Shown: positions 17,437 to 25,694 of the stretch, in pieces
How the letters are laid out: each line of letters begins with the position of its first letter
How positions within the stretch are numbered: the first letter of the stretch is position 1
Assembly (NCBI GenBank): GCA_026713245.1
Contig: JAPOOU010000147.1
Coordinates: 1-44,625 of the forward strand
Source of the DNA: Chloroflexota bacterium
Lineage (GTDB): Bacteria > Chloroflexota > Anaerolineae > Aggregatilineales > Phototrophicaceae
DNA length: 44,625 bases
Reading direction: 5' to 3'
Program-made: the position numbers and the translations under genes
The notes under the pieces: model-generated
Told to the model about the DNA's origin: nothing
Database searches by the model: none
The model's input: the letters and a program-made list of their open reading frames with translations, nothing else

Positions 17437-18750
17437 ATGAGTGATAGAAAAAAACAGGTCAGTCGTCGTGACTTCCTGAAAATCGCTGCATCGGGCGGTG
17501 CAGTAGCGTTTGGAAGTCTCAGCAATCTGCCGGTCAATATGATCGCGAGCGCCCAGGACATGGTCACTCTAAATGTGTGGCATACCAACGAGACCGAGCT
17601 CAACGCGGTTATTGAAGCGTTCGAAGCGGCGAACCCCAACATCAGTATCGATTTCCAGTACTACCCCTGGGGCGCCTTCTTCGATAACTTGCAGACGGCC
17701 TACGCCGGCGGCGCCGCGCCCGATGTCCACCGCCAGGACGATGATGAAATCCCCTTCTTCGTCCAGCGTGGCGCTTTGGCGCCTTTGACGGAAGCCTTGA
17801 GCGAATTAAATCCCGATGACTTCTTCTGGGATGCCCTAGCATCGACGGCGATCAATGGCGATGTCTGGGTAGCAGTCCCCGCCATGCGCGTCGACAACCT
17901 GATCATCAACAAGACGATGTTCGAGGAAGCCGGCGTAGCCTTGCCGCCGCTCGACTATCCGTCAGCGGATTGGAGCTGGGAGGCATTTGTGGAGGCCTCA
18001 GTAGCGCTGACTGATGCCGACAATCTCGTATACGGCATGGCCGGCGTCCATCAGGCGGGCCATGTCATCAGCCACGGCCGCGCCTTGGGAGGCGATGTCA
18101 TCAGCGAAGACTGCATGGAATTCCTGATGAACGGAGCGCCAATGGTACGCGCCTACAACAATGCGGCCGCGCTTGTCCTCGAACAAGTCGGCGCCGTTGA
18201 TCCCGAAACCGAGGACGCCCTCGGCGGACGCAACGAGATGTTTGTCAATGGCCAGGCGGCAATGGTTTATGCGCAGAGTCGTTTCCCCGGCGGCATTGAC
18301 GAAGTCGACTTTGAGTGGGAAATCCGAGGCATTCCGACCTACGCCGATGCTGAATCCCCGAGCAACTTCCTGGCAATAGAATGCTATGGTGTGCCGGCGT
18401 CGGGGGCGCATATTGAAGAAGCCTCCAAGTTCGCCGTCTTTTTGATGGGACAGGAAGCCCAGCAGATTCTCGCCGAGACCAAGTCCATCATTCCATTCAA
18501 TAAAGCGGCGGCTTACGACATTTGGCTGCCGATGGGCCCCGTTGGTCGCGAGATTCAGGTCGAGGCGCTGAATTACGCCCGCAGCTTGCCCTTCGCTGTC
18601 GGCTTCGGCGAAGTGCAAGATGCCGTATGGCCCCTGATTCAGCAGATCTTCCTCGGTCAACGCAGCGCTCAGGAAGTCTTTGACGAAGCCAAGCCAATCG
18701 CGGACGAGATTCTGGCTGCCGCCGGCGGCTGCACGGGCGACGACATGTAG
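17437..18750 (+). CDS. Sugar-binding protein, Tat signal (cluster 1)
   Basis: A 437-residue family-1 extracellular solute-binding protein. A twin-arginine signal (VSRRDFLK) at residues 8-15 is followed by a hydrophobic core and an A-x-A-like cleavage region (IASAQD). No lipobox Cys is seen, so attachment to the membrane is not by lipid at this site. The mature part has the usual NVWHTNETE and FEAANPNISIDF start. It binds a carbohydrate or sugar acid and delivers it to the permeases that follow. It is the first transport gene after the regulator. A hairpin downstream may allow higher expression than for the permeases. Confidence 0.92.
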   Translation: MSDRKKQVSRRDFLKIAASGGAVAFGSLSNLPVNMIASAQDMVTLNVWHTNETELNAVIEAFEAANPNISIDFQYYPWGAFFDNLQTAYAGGAAPDVHRQDDDEIPFFVQRGALAPLTEALSELNPDDFFWDALASTAINGDVWVAVPAMRVDNLIINKTMFEEAGVALPPLDYPSADWSWEAFVEASVALTDADNLVYGMAGVHQAGHVISHGRALGGDVISEDCMEFLMNGAPMVRAYNNAAALVLEQVGAVDPETEDALGGRNEMFVNGQAAMVYAQSRFPGGIDEVDFEWEIRGIPTYADAESPSNFLAIECYGVPASGAHIEEASKFAVFLMGQEAQQILAETKSIIPFNKAAAYDIWLPMGPVGREIQVEALNYARSLPFAVGFGEVQDAVWPLIQQIFLGQRSAQEVFDEAKPIADEILAAAGGCTGDDM

Positions 18751-18764
18751 TAGATTGTTGAAGG

Positions 18765-18789
18765 TCGGAGATGCATGCAGCGTCTCCGA
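18765..18789 (+). other. Intercistronic hairpin after the binding protein
   Basis: TCGGAGA at 18765-18771 pairs with TCTCCGA at 18783-18789. No T-run follows, so it is more likely an mRNA-stabilising or attenuating structure than a terminator. It sits in the 129-base gap between binding protein and permease. Confidence 0.5.
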
Positions 18790-18879
18790 ATTCGTCAAAA
18801 TGAGGCATGTCGCGTCTGGACAGCGGCGCGCCATGCCTCCAACTCCCACCTGCGATGAGCCACGAATGACAGCGAAACT

Positions 18880-19818
18880 ATGAGCAGCGTCGCGGCAAAT
18901 CTGAACTTACGGGCTCGGAATCAAACGGCCTATTCGTTTAAGCGGAGGCAATGGGTGGGTTTGCTCTTCGTGCTGCCGGTTGTATTAGGTACGCTGATTC
19001 TCAACATTGCCCCGACCTTCGCCACCTTCGGCATCAGTTTCACGCATTACGACTTGCTAACCGCGCCGGAATGGGCTGGCCTCGACAATTATCGTGAGCT
19101 ATTGCAGGATCAATTTGCTCACGCCGCGCTGCGCAATACGGCGGTCTATACGATCGGCTCGGTGATCCTGGGGATACCGGCGGGGCTGGGCTTGGCGCTG
19201 CTGGTCAATACGCGCTTGCCCGGTATTCGTCTGATTCGTATCGTCTACATTATCCCCGTCGTAAGCTCGACCATCGCGGTGGCGCTCGTCTGGCAGTGGA
19301 TTCTGAATGGCAAACTGGGACTGTTAAACCAATTCCTCAAGATGTTTGGCATTCAGGGTCAATCCTGGCTGACGAACCCGAATATCGCCATGTTTTCCGT
19401 CGTTTTCATCAGTGTATGGCAGGGCGTCGGTTATACGATGCTGCTTTTCCTGGCTGGATTGCAGAGCATTCCGGAATCACTTTATGAAGCGGCGAAAATC
19501 GACGGCGGCGGTCGCTTTTCACGCTTCCGCTATATCACCTTGCCCATGCTGTCACCAACCACGTTCTTTGTCCTCATTATCACAATCATCAGTTCGTTTC
19601 AGGTTTTCGATTTCATTTACATCTTTACCTTTACCGGTGGCGCCGCGGGCCGGCTGCGGTCTTTGGACGTCTGGGTTTTCTACCTTTACCAGAACGCCTT
19701 TTCCTTCCACAAAATGGGTTACGCCGCCGCCATGGCCTTCGGGTTGTTTGTCGTCATTGCGGGCGTGACCTTCATTCAGTGGCGTGCCTCCAAGCACTGG
19801 GTCTTCTACGGAGAATGA
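18880..19818 (+). CDS. Sugar ABC permease, MalF-like (cluster 1)
   Basis: The 312-residue protein has six membrane segments and the permease loop EAAKIDGGGRFSRFRYITLP that docks to the ATPase. It is the first of two CUT1-type permeases. Its stop overlaps the start of the second permease (ATGA). No ATPase gene accompanies the pair, so a shared MsmX-like ATPase is expected elsewhere. Confidence 0.92.
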   Translation: MSSVAANLNLRARNQTAYSFKRRQWVGLLFVLPVVLGTLILNIAPTFATFGISFTHYDLLTAPEWAGLDNYRELLQDQFAHAALRNTAVYTIGSVILGIPAGLGLALLVNTRLPGIRLIRIVYIIPVVSSTIAVALVWQWILNGKLGLLNQFLKMFGIQGQSWLTNPNIAMFSVVFISVWQGVGYTMLLFLAGLQSIPESLYEAAKIDGGGRFSRFRYITLPMLSPTTFFVLIITIISSFQVFDFIYIFTFTGGAAGRLRSLDVWVFYLYQNAFSFHKMGYAAAMAFGLFVVIAGVTFIQWRASKHWVFYGE

Positions 19819-20681
19819 CAGTGGCAGCGACTGCGGCGAATCATCAGAAGTCCGCGCGCCTGGTCCAGACAATTGGGACCGCCACGCATTACATTGTCCT
19901 GCTGGCGGTTGCCGCGATGATGGCTTTGCCGCTGGTATGGATGGTTTCCACATCGCTGAAGCCACGCAGGGAGGTATTCAAATATCCTCCTCAATTCATT
20001 CCCGAGGCGCCGCAATGGCAGAATTACAGCGATGCCTGGGCCGAGCAGCCCTTCGGCCGGTTCATGATAAACAGCCTCAAAGTATCGATTCTGTCAGTCC
20101 TGGGACAGATTCTGTTCTGTTCGCTAGGCGGATACGGATTCGCTCGCTTTAACTTCCCCTTCAAGAACCAACTCTTCGCCTTGCTCTTAGCCTCAATGAT
20201 GATTCCCAACGTAGTGAATATCGTGCCCCTGTTCATCGGCTATCGTGAGGTCGGCTGGCTGGATAATCACATCACACTGATCGCGACACCGGCGCTTGCC
20301 AGCACTTTCGGCACGTTTCTCTATCGGCAGTTTATGATGACCATCCCGCAGGAGTTGGAAGACGCCGCCCGCATCGATGGGGCGAGCGCCTGGGGCATAT
20401 ACTGGCGCATCATGCTGCCGCTGACGAAACCGGTGGCGGCGGTGCTGGCGACCTTTACCTTCATCGGCACATGGAATCAGTTTTTCCAGCCGCTGGTATT
20501 CCTGCAATCGACTGAGCAGTTTACGATATCAATCGGACTTGCGACATTCCGGCAAGAAGAAGGCACGATCTGGAACCTGCTGATGGCTGCCTCAGTGATT
20601 ACGTTGATGCCGACGCTCATTGTCTTCATGTTCACGCAGCAATACTTCGTGCGCGGCATCGTCACGACTGGTATCAAGTGA
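19815..20681 (+). CDS. Sugar ABC permease, MalG-like (cluster 1)
   Basis: The 288-residue protein begins at ATG 19815 in the stop of the preceding permease; an open frame reaching back to 19779 is inside that gene. It has six membrane segments and the ATPase-docking loop EDAARIDGASAWGIYWRIML. The C-terminus (QQYFVRGIVTTGIK) is typical of MalG-type components. It pairs with the preceding permease. Confidence 0.92.
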   Translation: MTVAATAANHQKSARLVQTIGTATHYIVLLAVAAMMALPLVWMVSTSLKPRREVFKYPPQFIPEAPQWQNYSDAWAEQPFGRFMINSLKVSILSVLGQILFCSLGGYGFARFNFPFKNQLFALLLASMMIPNVVNIVPLFIGYREVGWLDNHITLIATPALASTFGTFLYRQFMMTIPQELEDAARIDGASAWGIYWRIMLPLTKPVAAVLATFTFIGTWNQFFQPLVFLQSTEQFTISIGLATFRQEEGTIWNLLMAASVITLMPTLIVFMFTQQYFVRGIVTTGIK

Positions 20682-20714
20682 GAAAACTATGTATTTAACT
20701 TGGGAGGCGTAGTT

Positions 20715-21395
20715 ATGCCAAAGACACTGGCGCTGATACATACCAGCATGGTGTTCGTCAATGTGGAAACGATGATGAAAGATATGTTCGCCGAGATCAT
20801 GCCCGATGTGCGGCTCGTTAACATCGTGGATGACTCGCTTTTGCCAGATGTCATGGCGACTGGGGTCATCGACGATGATGTGCAGAAGCGCATGTCCGCT
20901 TACGTAAAAGCCGCCGAGGACACAGGCGCCGACGCTGTGCTGTCTCTCTGCTCGTCATTGGGTCCGACAATTGATCCCACGCGGGAGACCGTTGAAATTC
21001 CCGTCATCAAGATTGACGATCCCATGACGCGGCGGGCGGTCGAATTGGGCGCGAACATCGGCGTGATGGCGACGGTCCCGACCACGCTGGGGCCGACAAT
21101 CGACCTGATACAGCAGAATGCGGATGAGATGGGTAAAGAAGTAACGATTCACGATTGTTTGATGGAAGGCGCCTTCCAGATCTTGATGAGCGGCGACAAG
21201 GAAAAGCACGACCAGATGGTGATTGACGCTGCTCGCGAACTGGCAAAGCAGGTCGATATCATCGTTTTTGCGCAAGCGTCAATGACCCGCCTGGCACAAA
21301 TGGTCGAAGGCGTGACTGGATTGCAAGTGTTGACGAGCTCGCGCCTGGCCATCGAGTACGCGAAGTCGGTCCTGGATGCAATTGCATTTGAATAG
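20715..21395 (+). CDS. Asp/Glu-racemase-superfamily protein with one catalytic Cys
   Basis: The 226-residue protein starts at ATG 20715 with GGGAGG seven bases upstream. It belongs to the Asp/Glu/hydantoin racemase superfamily by its length and by SLCSSLGPTID, with Cys 79 as first catalytic Cys. At the place of the second Cys (usually G-C-T-E) it reads FAQASM (about 185-190), so a two-base racemase mechanism is unlikely. One-Cys members include isomerases and decarboxylases. It lies between permeases and FAD oxidoreductase, so it probably acts on an intermediate of the sugar-acid pathway. The exact reaction is unknown. Confidence 0.82.
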   Translation: MPKTLALIHTSMVFVNVETMMKDMFAEIMPDVRLVNIVDDSLLPDVMATGVIDDDVQKRMSAYVKAAEDTGADAVLSLCSSLGPTIDPTRETVEIPVIKIDDPMTRRAVELGANIGVMATVPTTLGPTIDLIQQNADEMGKEVTIHDCLMEGAFQILMSGDKEKHDQMVIDAARELAKQVDIIVFAQASMTRLAQMVEGVTGLQVLTSSRLAIEYAKSVLDAIAFE

Positions 21396-21426
21396 AGATT
21401 AATTTGACAACCATAAGGAGAAGCAC

Positions 21427-22866
21427 GTGTCAGAAGCACAGATGATTGAAATGCCGGCCGAAAAACTGCCGGTACTGGATGAGGCGGAAGTTGTTGTGGT
21501 TGGCGGTGGCTCTTCGGGATTCCTGGCGGCGGTTGCTGCCGCGCGCACCGGCGCCGACACCTTGTTGATCGAGCGTCACGGCTATCTCGGCGGTTGCAGC
21601 ACCGCGCCTTACAACACCAGCATAGGCTGGTTTGGCGATAGTCATGACCAGTTGATCATACGCGGTCTTCCCATGGAATACTTGCAGCGTATGGAAAAGG
21701 ACGGTCAGGCCTTCATCACCCGCAACGGGACGAAGAATGAAATCTGGCCGCCCTATACCAAGAAGATCGCCTTCGACATGGTTGAAGAAGCGGGCGTAAA
21801 CCTTTGGTTGCACTCCTGGGCTTACGATGTAGTGATGGAAGGAGATGTTCTCAAAGGCGTCGTTATTCAAACAAAAGGCGGACGCGGTGTCATCTTGGGC
21901 AAGACTTTCGTTGATACCAGCGCCGATGCCGATATCGCCGCATGGTGTGGCGCGCCCAATCAAGTTGAGGATATTGACAATATCCAGCAGGTCTCATGCG
22001 ATCATATCGCTTGCGGCGTCGATTCCGCGCAGGTGGTCGAGTGGGCGCGGGAGAACAAAGATCGGCTGGGCCTGAAGGTACGCGGGCTCGAGGTCGAAAA
22101 CAAAGACGGCGGCGCCCAACCGATGTTTACCATTACCATCCCGAGCGACAGCAGCGACTTCGTGTCCCAGGAGAGCTTCCATGTGGGTTGGATGCCGACA
22201 GTGAAGCTGTGCATCTATCGCGAGGCGGTTCGCATTCAGGGCAATTCGGATATCAATCCGCTTGATCCCAAGGCGCTGACACGCGCCGAGGTGGATGGGC
22301 TGCGCGGGGCAATTGACCACTTGAATTTCATGAAGGACAATGTGCCCGGCTTCGAAAACGCCTTCATCGTCGGTCAAGCGCATTTGGGCGTGCGCGAATC
22401 GCGCCAAATCATCGGCGATTATTTCATCACAATTGATGACGCCAAGAACGAGGCGCACTTCAATGATGTCGTGGCGCTGAATTGCCGCGCCCTCGATTAT
22501 CACCTCAAGGGTACGGTCTTCAAGATCAGCCACCTCGAGCGCGCCCACGACATCCCCTTGCGCGCGTTGCTGCCGCAAGGCGTCGAGAACTTGGTCGTGG
22601 GCGGCCGCTGCATATCCTGCGATCATCTGTCGCAAGCGTCAATTCGCGGCGCGGCGACTTGCATGGCGACCGGACACGCTGCCGGCACTTCGGCTGCGGT
22701 CGCGGCACTGAATGGTCAATTGATGCGCGATGTGGATATTCGCTTGATTCAGCGGACCTTGATTGATCAAGACGCCATTCTGAGCGTCATTGACGGCCGC
22801 AAGCCCTGGATGGGTGAATCGGCCACGGTGAGGGAAAGTACGACGGAATCGCTTGCCGCTGTTTGA
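21427..22866 (+). CDS. FAD-dependent oxidoreductase (FAD_oxidored type)
   Basis: The 479-residue protein starts at GTG 21427, six bases after AAGGAG. The FAD-binding Rossmann motif VVVVGGGSSGFLAAVAAART starts at about residue 22, with Glu at the end of the second strand (LLIERHGYLGG). The sequence LGGCST and the C-terminal NLVVGGRCISCDH fit the FAD_oxidored family, in which some members carry additional Cys. There is no signal peptide, so it is cytoplasmic. It probably oxidises a hydroxy acid formed from the imported compound. It follows the racemase-like gene and precedes the acid-sugar kinase. Confidence 0.88.
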   Translation: MSEAQMIEMPAEKLPVLDEAEVVVVGGGSSGFLAAVAAARTGADTLLIERHGYLGGCSTAPYNTSIGWFGDSHDQLIIRGLPMEYLQRMEKDGQAFITRNGTKNEIWPPYTKKIAFDMVEEAGVNLWLHSWAYDVVMEGDVLKGVVIQTKGGRGVILGKTFVDTSADADIAAWCGAPNQVEDIDNIQQVSCDHIACGVDSAQVVEWARENKDRLGLKVRGLEVENKDGGAQPMFTITIPSDSSDFVSQESFHVGWMPTVKLCIYREAVRIQGNSDINPLDPKALTRAEVDGLRGAIDHLNFMKDNVPGFENAFIVGQAHLGVRESRQIIGDYFITIDDAKNEAHFNDVVALNCRALDYHLKGTVFKISHLERAHDIPLRALLPQGVENLVVGGRCISCDHLSQASIRGAATCMATGHAAGTSAAVAALNGQLMRDVDIRLIQRTLIDQDAILSVIDGRKPWMGESATVRESTTESLAAV

Positions 22867-22917
22867 CAGGCGCCGCGCTGACTCCTTTATCCAGCACCCG
22901 GACAAGTGAGGTGAAGC

Positions 22918-24366
22918 TTGCCAGCAGGATTTGACGCGCAGCCCGCGCAAAAGTCGGCCCTGTTCTCCAGCTTGCCCGCTGAGTGGGAGCTTGATCTCAT
23001 CCCGCAGATTCAGGCGCTCCTGAGGGAGACAAGGCAGAAAGTCTTTGTGCTCGATGACGATCCAACAGGCACTCAGACGGTCTATGACACCGTCGTATTG
23101 ACGAATTGGTCGGTCGACGCGCTCCGGCGCGAAATGCAAAGCCCGGATACCATTTGCTATATCCTGACCAATTCTCGAAGTGTGGACGCGAAACGCGCCG
23201 CCGCGATAAACAGAGAAATCGCGTATAACCTTCAGGCCGTTTCGGATCTTGCCACTCGTCCGTTCACCGTTATTAGCCGCAGCGATTCAACCTTGCGCGG
23301 CCACTTCCCTGCGGAGACGGACGCGCTGGCGAATTCCCTGGCTGCTCGCCCGGATGGAATCTTGATCATCCCGGCCTTCATGGCGGGCGGACGCTACACA
23401 ATACGCGGTGTGCATTATGTTGAAGAAGGGGACGCGCTGATCCCGGCTGCCGCAACGCCCTTCGCCCGGGATCCGGTATTTGCTTACGCCAACTCTGAGC
23501 TGAGCAAGTGGGTCGAAGAAAAGACTGAGGGCGAGATAGCCGCGCCGACGGTCGCCCGGCTGTCGATTGACGAGATCCGCCTGGGCGGACCCTCGGCGGT
23601 CACCGACGCACTGAAGCAATTGAGAGGTGGCGCGATTTGCGTTGTCGACGCGGTATCGGAAAGAGATTTGGCAGTGGTCGCTCTCGCTTGCCTGCGTGCG
23701 GAAGCGGCCGGAAAGAAGCTGATCTATCGGACTGCTGCTTCATTTGCCGGCATACGCGGGGGGATTCCAATTCGAGCGCCGCTGAACGCTGATGAAATGA
23801 ATCTGATGCCCGAGCGAGGCGGGCTTGTCGTTGTCGGGTCTTTTGTCGAGAAATCATCGGAACAGCTCGCCGTCTTGCTGGAGAGCGGCAGGGCGCGCGG
23901 CCTGGAAGTAAAGGTGCCGGAATTGCTCGCTTCAACGGACGACGCGACTTTCACCGAGCCGATTGTGGAAGAACTGAACACAATCCTGGAAGCCGGGAAC
24001 CATGCGGTGGTTTATACAAGCCGCCAACTCGTCGCAGGCCAGGACGAGACGGCTAACTTTCAGATCGGCAAGCGCGTATCCGCGTGCCTGGTCCAAATCG
24101 CGCGGGGACTGCGCGTTCCGCCTCGTTTCATCATCGCAAAGGGTGGAATCACATCAAGTGATCTCGCCACGGAGGCGCTTTCCATCGTACGCGCGCGGAT
24201 CCTGGGACAGATCTTGCCGGGCATTCCGGTGTGGCAGCCTGATGTCAGCAGCCGCTACGCCGGCGGGACATATGTTGTCTTTCCCGGCAACGTGGGCGAC
24301 GAGGGCGCGCTTTTGCGGGCCGTCGAGATACTCTCCGCAAGCGATTCGGGGCCGCTTGGCGCGTAA
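22918..24366 (+). CDS. Four-carbon acid sugar kinase-like protein (DUF1537/OtnK family)
   Basis: The 482-residue protein starts at TTG 22918 after GAGGT. The N-terminal domain contains VFVLDDDPTGTQTVYDT, the signature of the DUF1537 kinase family, and ISRSDSTLRGHFPAE. The C-terminal nucleotide-binding part has FIIAKGGITSSDLA and YVVFPGNVGDEGAL. Family members phosphorylate 3-oxo-tetronates (OtnK), D-threonate, erythronate-type acids or 3-oxo-isoapionate. The preceding FAD oxidoreductase could supply the oxo acid. The usual partner aldolase/decarboxylase (OtnC-type) is not in this window. It is the last gene of the island. Confidence 0.9.
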   Translation: MPAGFDAQPAQKSALFSSLPAEWELDLIPQIQALLRETRQKVFVLDDDPTGTQTVYDTVVLTNWSVDALRREMQSPDTICYILTNSRSVDAKRAAAINREIAYNLQAVSDLATRPFTVISRSDSTLRGHFPAETDALANSLAARPDGILIIPAFMAGGRYTIRGVHYVEEGDALIPAAATPFARDPVFAYANSELSKWVEEKTEGEIAAPTVARLSIDEIRLGGPSAVTDALKQLRGGAICVVDAVSERDLAVVALACLRAEAAGKKLIYRTAASFAGIRGGIPIRAPLNADEMNLMPERGGLVVVGSFVEKSSEQLAVLLESGRARGLEVKVPELLASTDDATFTEPIVEELNTILEAGNHAVVYTSRQLVAGQDETANFQIGKRVSACLVQIARGLRVPPRFIIAKGGITSSDLATEALSIVRARILGQILPGIPVWQPDVSSRYAGGTYVVFPGNVGDEGALLRAVEILSASDSGPLGA

Positions 24367-24473
24367 GCGGCGTCAAAGACCCCCGCGCTCACAAAAAAAT
24401 TGTAAACTTGTTCCGCTCCTGCGGTTGGCGATCTGTAAGATAAAAGCTGGAACCTGGACTCAGTTCGCTCCGG

Positions 24474-25277
24474 TTAGCGCCAGCGCCGATGTGATTTGAT
24501 CTGATCGTAGGCGGACTGCACCTCTTTGAAGCGCCGCTCGGCTTCGCCCTTATCGTGAGCCGTAACGTCAGGATGGTATTCTCGGGCGAGTTTGCGGAAA
24601 GCTTCTTTCACCGCTTCCTGACCAGCGCCAACTTCAATCTCCAGGGCCAGATAGGCTGCGTTGATGCGCTCGGCTGGAAGGCCATCGACCTTCTGCCTGC
24701 GCTTGGTCTGATAGTGAAAGCGTTGTCGGGCGCGCTCTTCGTTGATGCGGCGTTTGAAGCGGGGCGAGGCGATGTCGCCGATATACCAACTGCCCCTGAT
24801 ATTCGTTTGAAAATCGCGCCGCCGCACGGAAATGGCGTCGCAGGGGATTTCGGTACTATGCCAGACGATGAACTGGTTGCGCTGCGTCGTCTCGTCATAA
24901 TTGACTTGTAGGAATCGAATGGCGTCCTCCCCGAGATCGTAGGCATAGATTGCGCCCATACTCATCACGCGCAGATCATCTTGCCAACTGGCGACTCTCC
25001 CGACATATCCGTCATTCGGCAATAGCGCGGCGTCGACCAAAAACAGCGTCCCGATGCTGGCGCCGGTGTTCTGCTTGAGGATCGATTTTATCGTTCGATT
25101 GTTGGGCGCATGATCGAGGACGTATACGAAGAGCCGGCTGTTCATCCAGGTTTCGACGATGAGGTCCGGCTCGTGGCTGCGGAAGACCAGGTTGGCCTCC
25201 GGTCGCGTCGTGGCGTATTTGACGTCCTGTATTTCGCGAAAGCGCGACTTCGCGTATTCGGCGATGATGTTCTGCAC
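24474..25277 (-). CDS. Uncharacterised protein with C-terminal J-domain
   Basis: The 267-residue protein begins at GTG 25277; no strong ribosome site is seen. The last 70 residues form a J-domain, with AYLALEIEVGAGQEAVKEAF and the essential HPD in REYHPDVTAHDK. It should stimulate an Hsp70 (DnaK). The N-terminal 190 residues are not recognised; they are mostly beta-like, with VETWMNSRLFVYVLDH and RGSWYIGDIASP. A C-terminal rather than N-terminal J-domain and the absence of Gly/Phe and zinc parts separate it from DnaJ. It converges with the kinase gene and stands back to back with tRNA-Val. Confidence 0.82.
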   Translation of the reverse strand: MQNIIAEYAKSRFREIQDVKYATTRPEANLVFRSHEPDLIVETWMNSRLFVYVLDHAPNNRTIKSILKQNTGASIGTLFLVDAALLPNDGYVGRVASWQDDLRVMSMGAIYAYDLGEDAIRFLQVNYDETTQRNQFIVWHSTEIPCDAISVRRRDFQTNIRGSWYIGDIASPRFKRRINEERARQRFHYQTKRRQKVDGLPAERINAAYLALEIEVGAGQEAVKEAFRKLAREYHPDVTAHDKGEAERRFKEVQSAYDQIKSHRRWR

Positions 25278-25397
25278 GCGCGGACTCTTTCTTGTTTCGC
25301 TGTCCCGGCCCGCGCCATTCTAAGTCGGAAAGACCGCTTTTGTCAAAGGGAGGGCACGCTTCCAGGCTATAAGCGACACGGCATGGCGGGGGCGGGC

Positions 25398-25425
25398 TTG
25401 ACCGTTGGGGCAAAAAGTGTATACT
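25398..25425 (+). promoter_or_regulatory. Promoter of tRNA-Val
   Basis: TTGACC at 25398-25403 and TATACT at 25420-25425 with a 16-base spacer. The tRNA starts 15 bases beyond the -10 box. Confidence 0.8.
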
Positions 25426-25440
25426 CTCCAGTATGAAGAG

Positions 25441-25513
25441 GGGCCGTTAGCTCAACTGGCAGAGCGCCTCGTTGACGTCGAGGAGGTTACAGGTTCGAGT
25501 CCTGTACAGCCCA
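25441..25513 (+). tRNA. tRNA-Val(GAC)
   Basis: A 73-base cloverleaf: anticodon stem CCTCG/CGAGG with loop TTGACGT, anticodon GAC; T-arm ACAGG-TTCGAGT-CCTGT. The acceptor GGGCCGT/ACAGCCC has one mismatch, C at the fifth position against A. It has its own promoter and terminator. Confidence 0.93.
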
Positions 25514-25526
25514 TGAGACTAAAAAG

Positions 25527-25548
25527 ACCGGCATTTGTGCCGGTTTTT
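25527..25548 (+). terminator. Intrinsic terminator after tRNA-Val
   Basis: ACCGGCA at 25527-25533 pairs with TGCCGGT at 25538-25544 around TTTG, followed directly by TTTT. Confidence 0.85.
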
Positions 25549-25561
25549 GCTGCCTGTTTTT

Positions 25562-25590
25562 TTGACTTATGTCCTCAATAGAAGTAAACT
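25562..25590 (+). promoter_or_regulatory. Candidate promoter of the second sugar cluster
   Basis: TTGACT at 25562-25567 and TAAACT at 25585-25590, 17 bases apart, about 105 bases before the binding protein start. Confidence 0.55.
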
Positions 25591-25694
25591 TCAAGTATCT
25601 GTTATCTTTCCCGTCAAGGCATAAAAGGGGGTGAAATACAGCATTTCGATGAGTTTCTCGTATACATATTTTGAGTTGTTGAAAGGACTTTGTG

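Noticed and set aside
17998..18849. Minus-strand frame of 283 codons under the binding protein
   Set aside because: Antisense to a clear Tat-exported binding protein; no motif or ribosome site.
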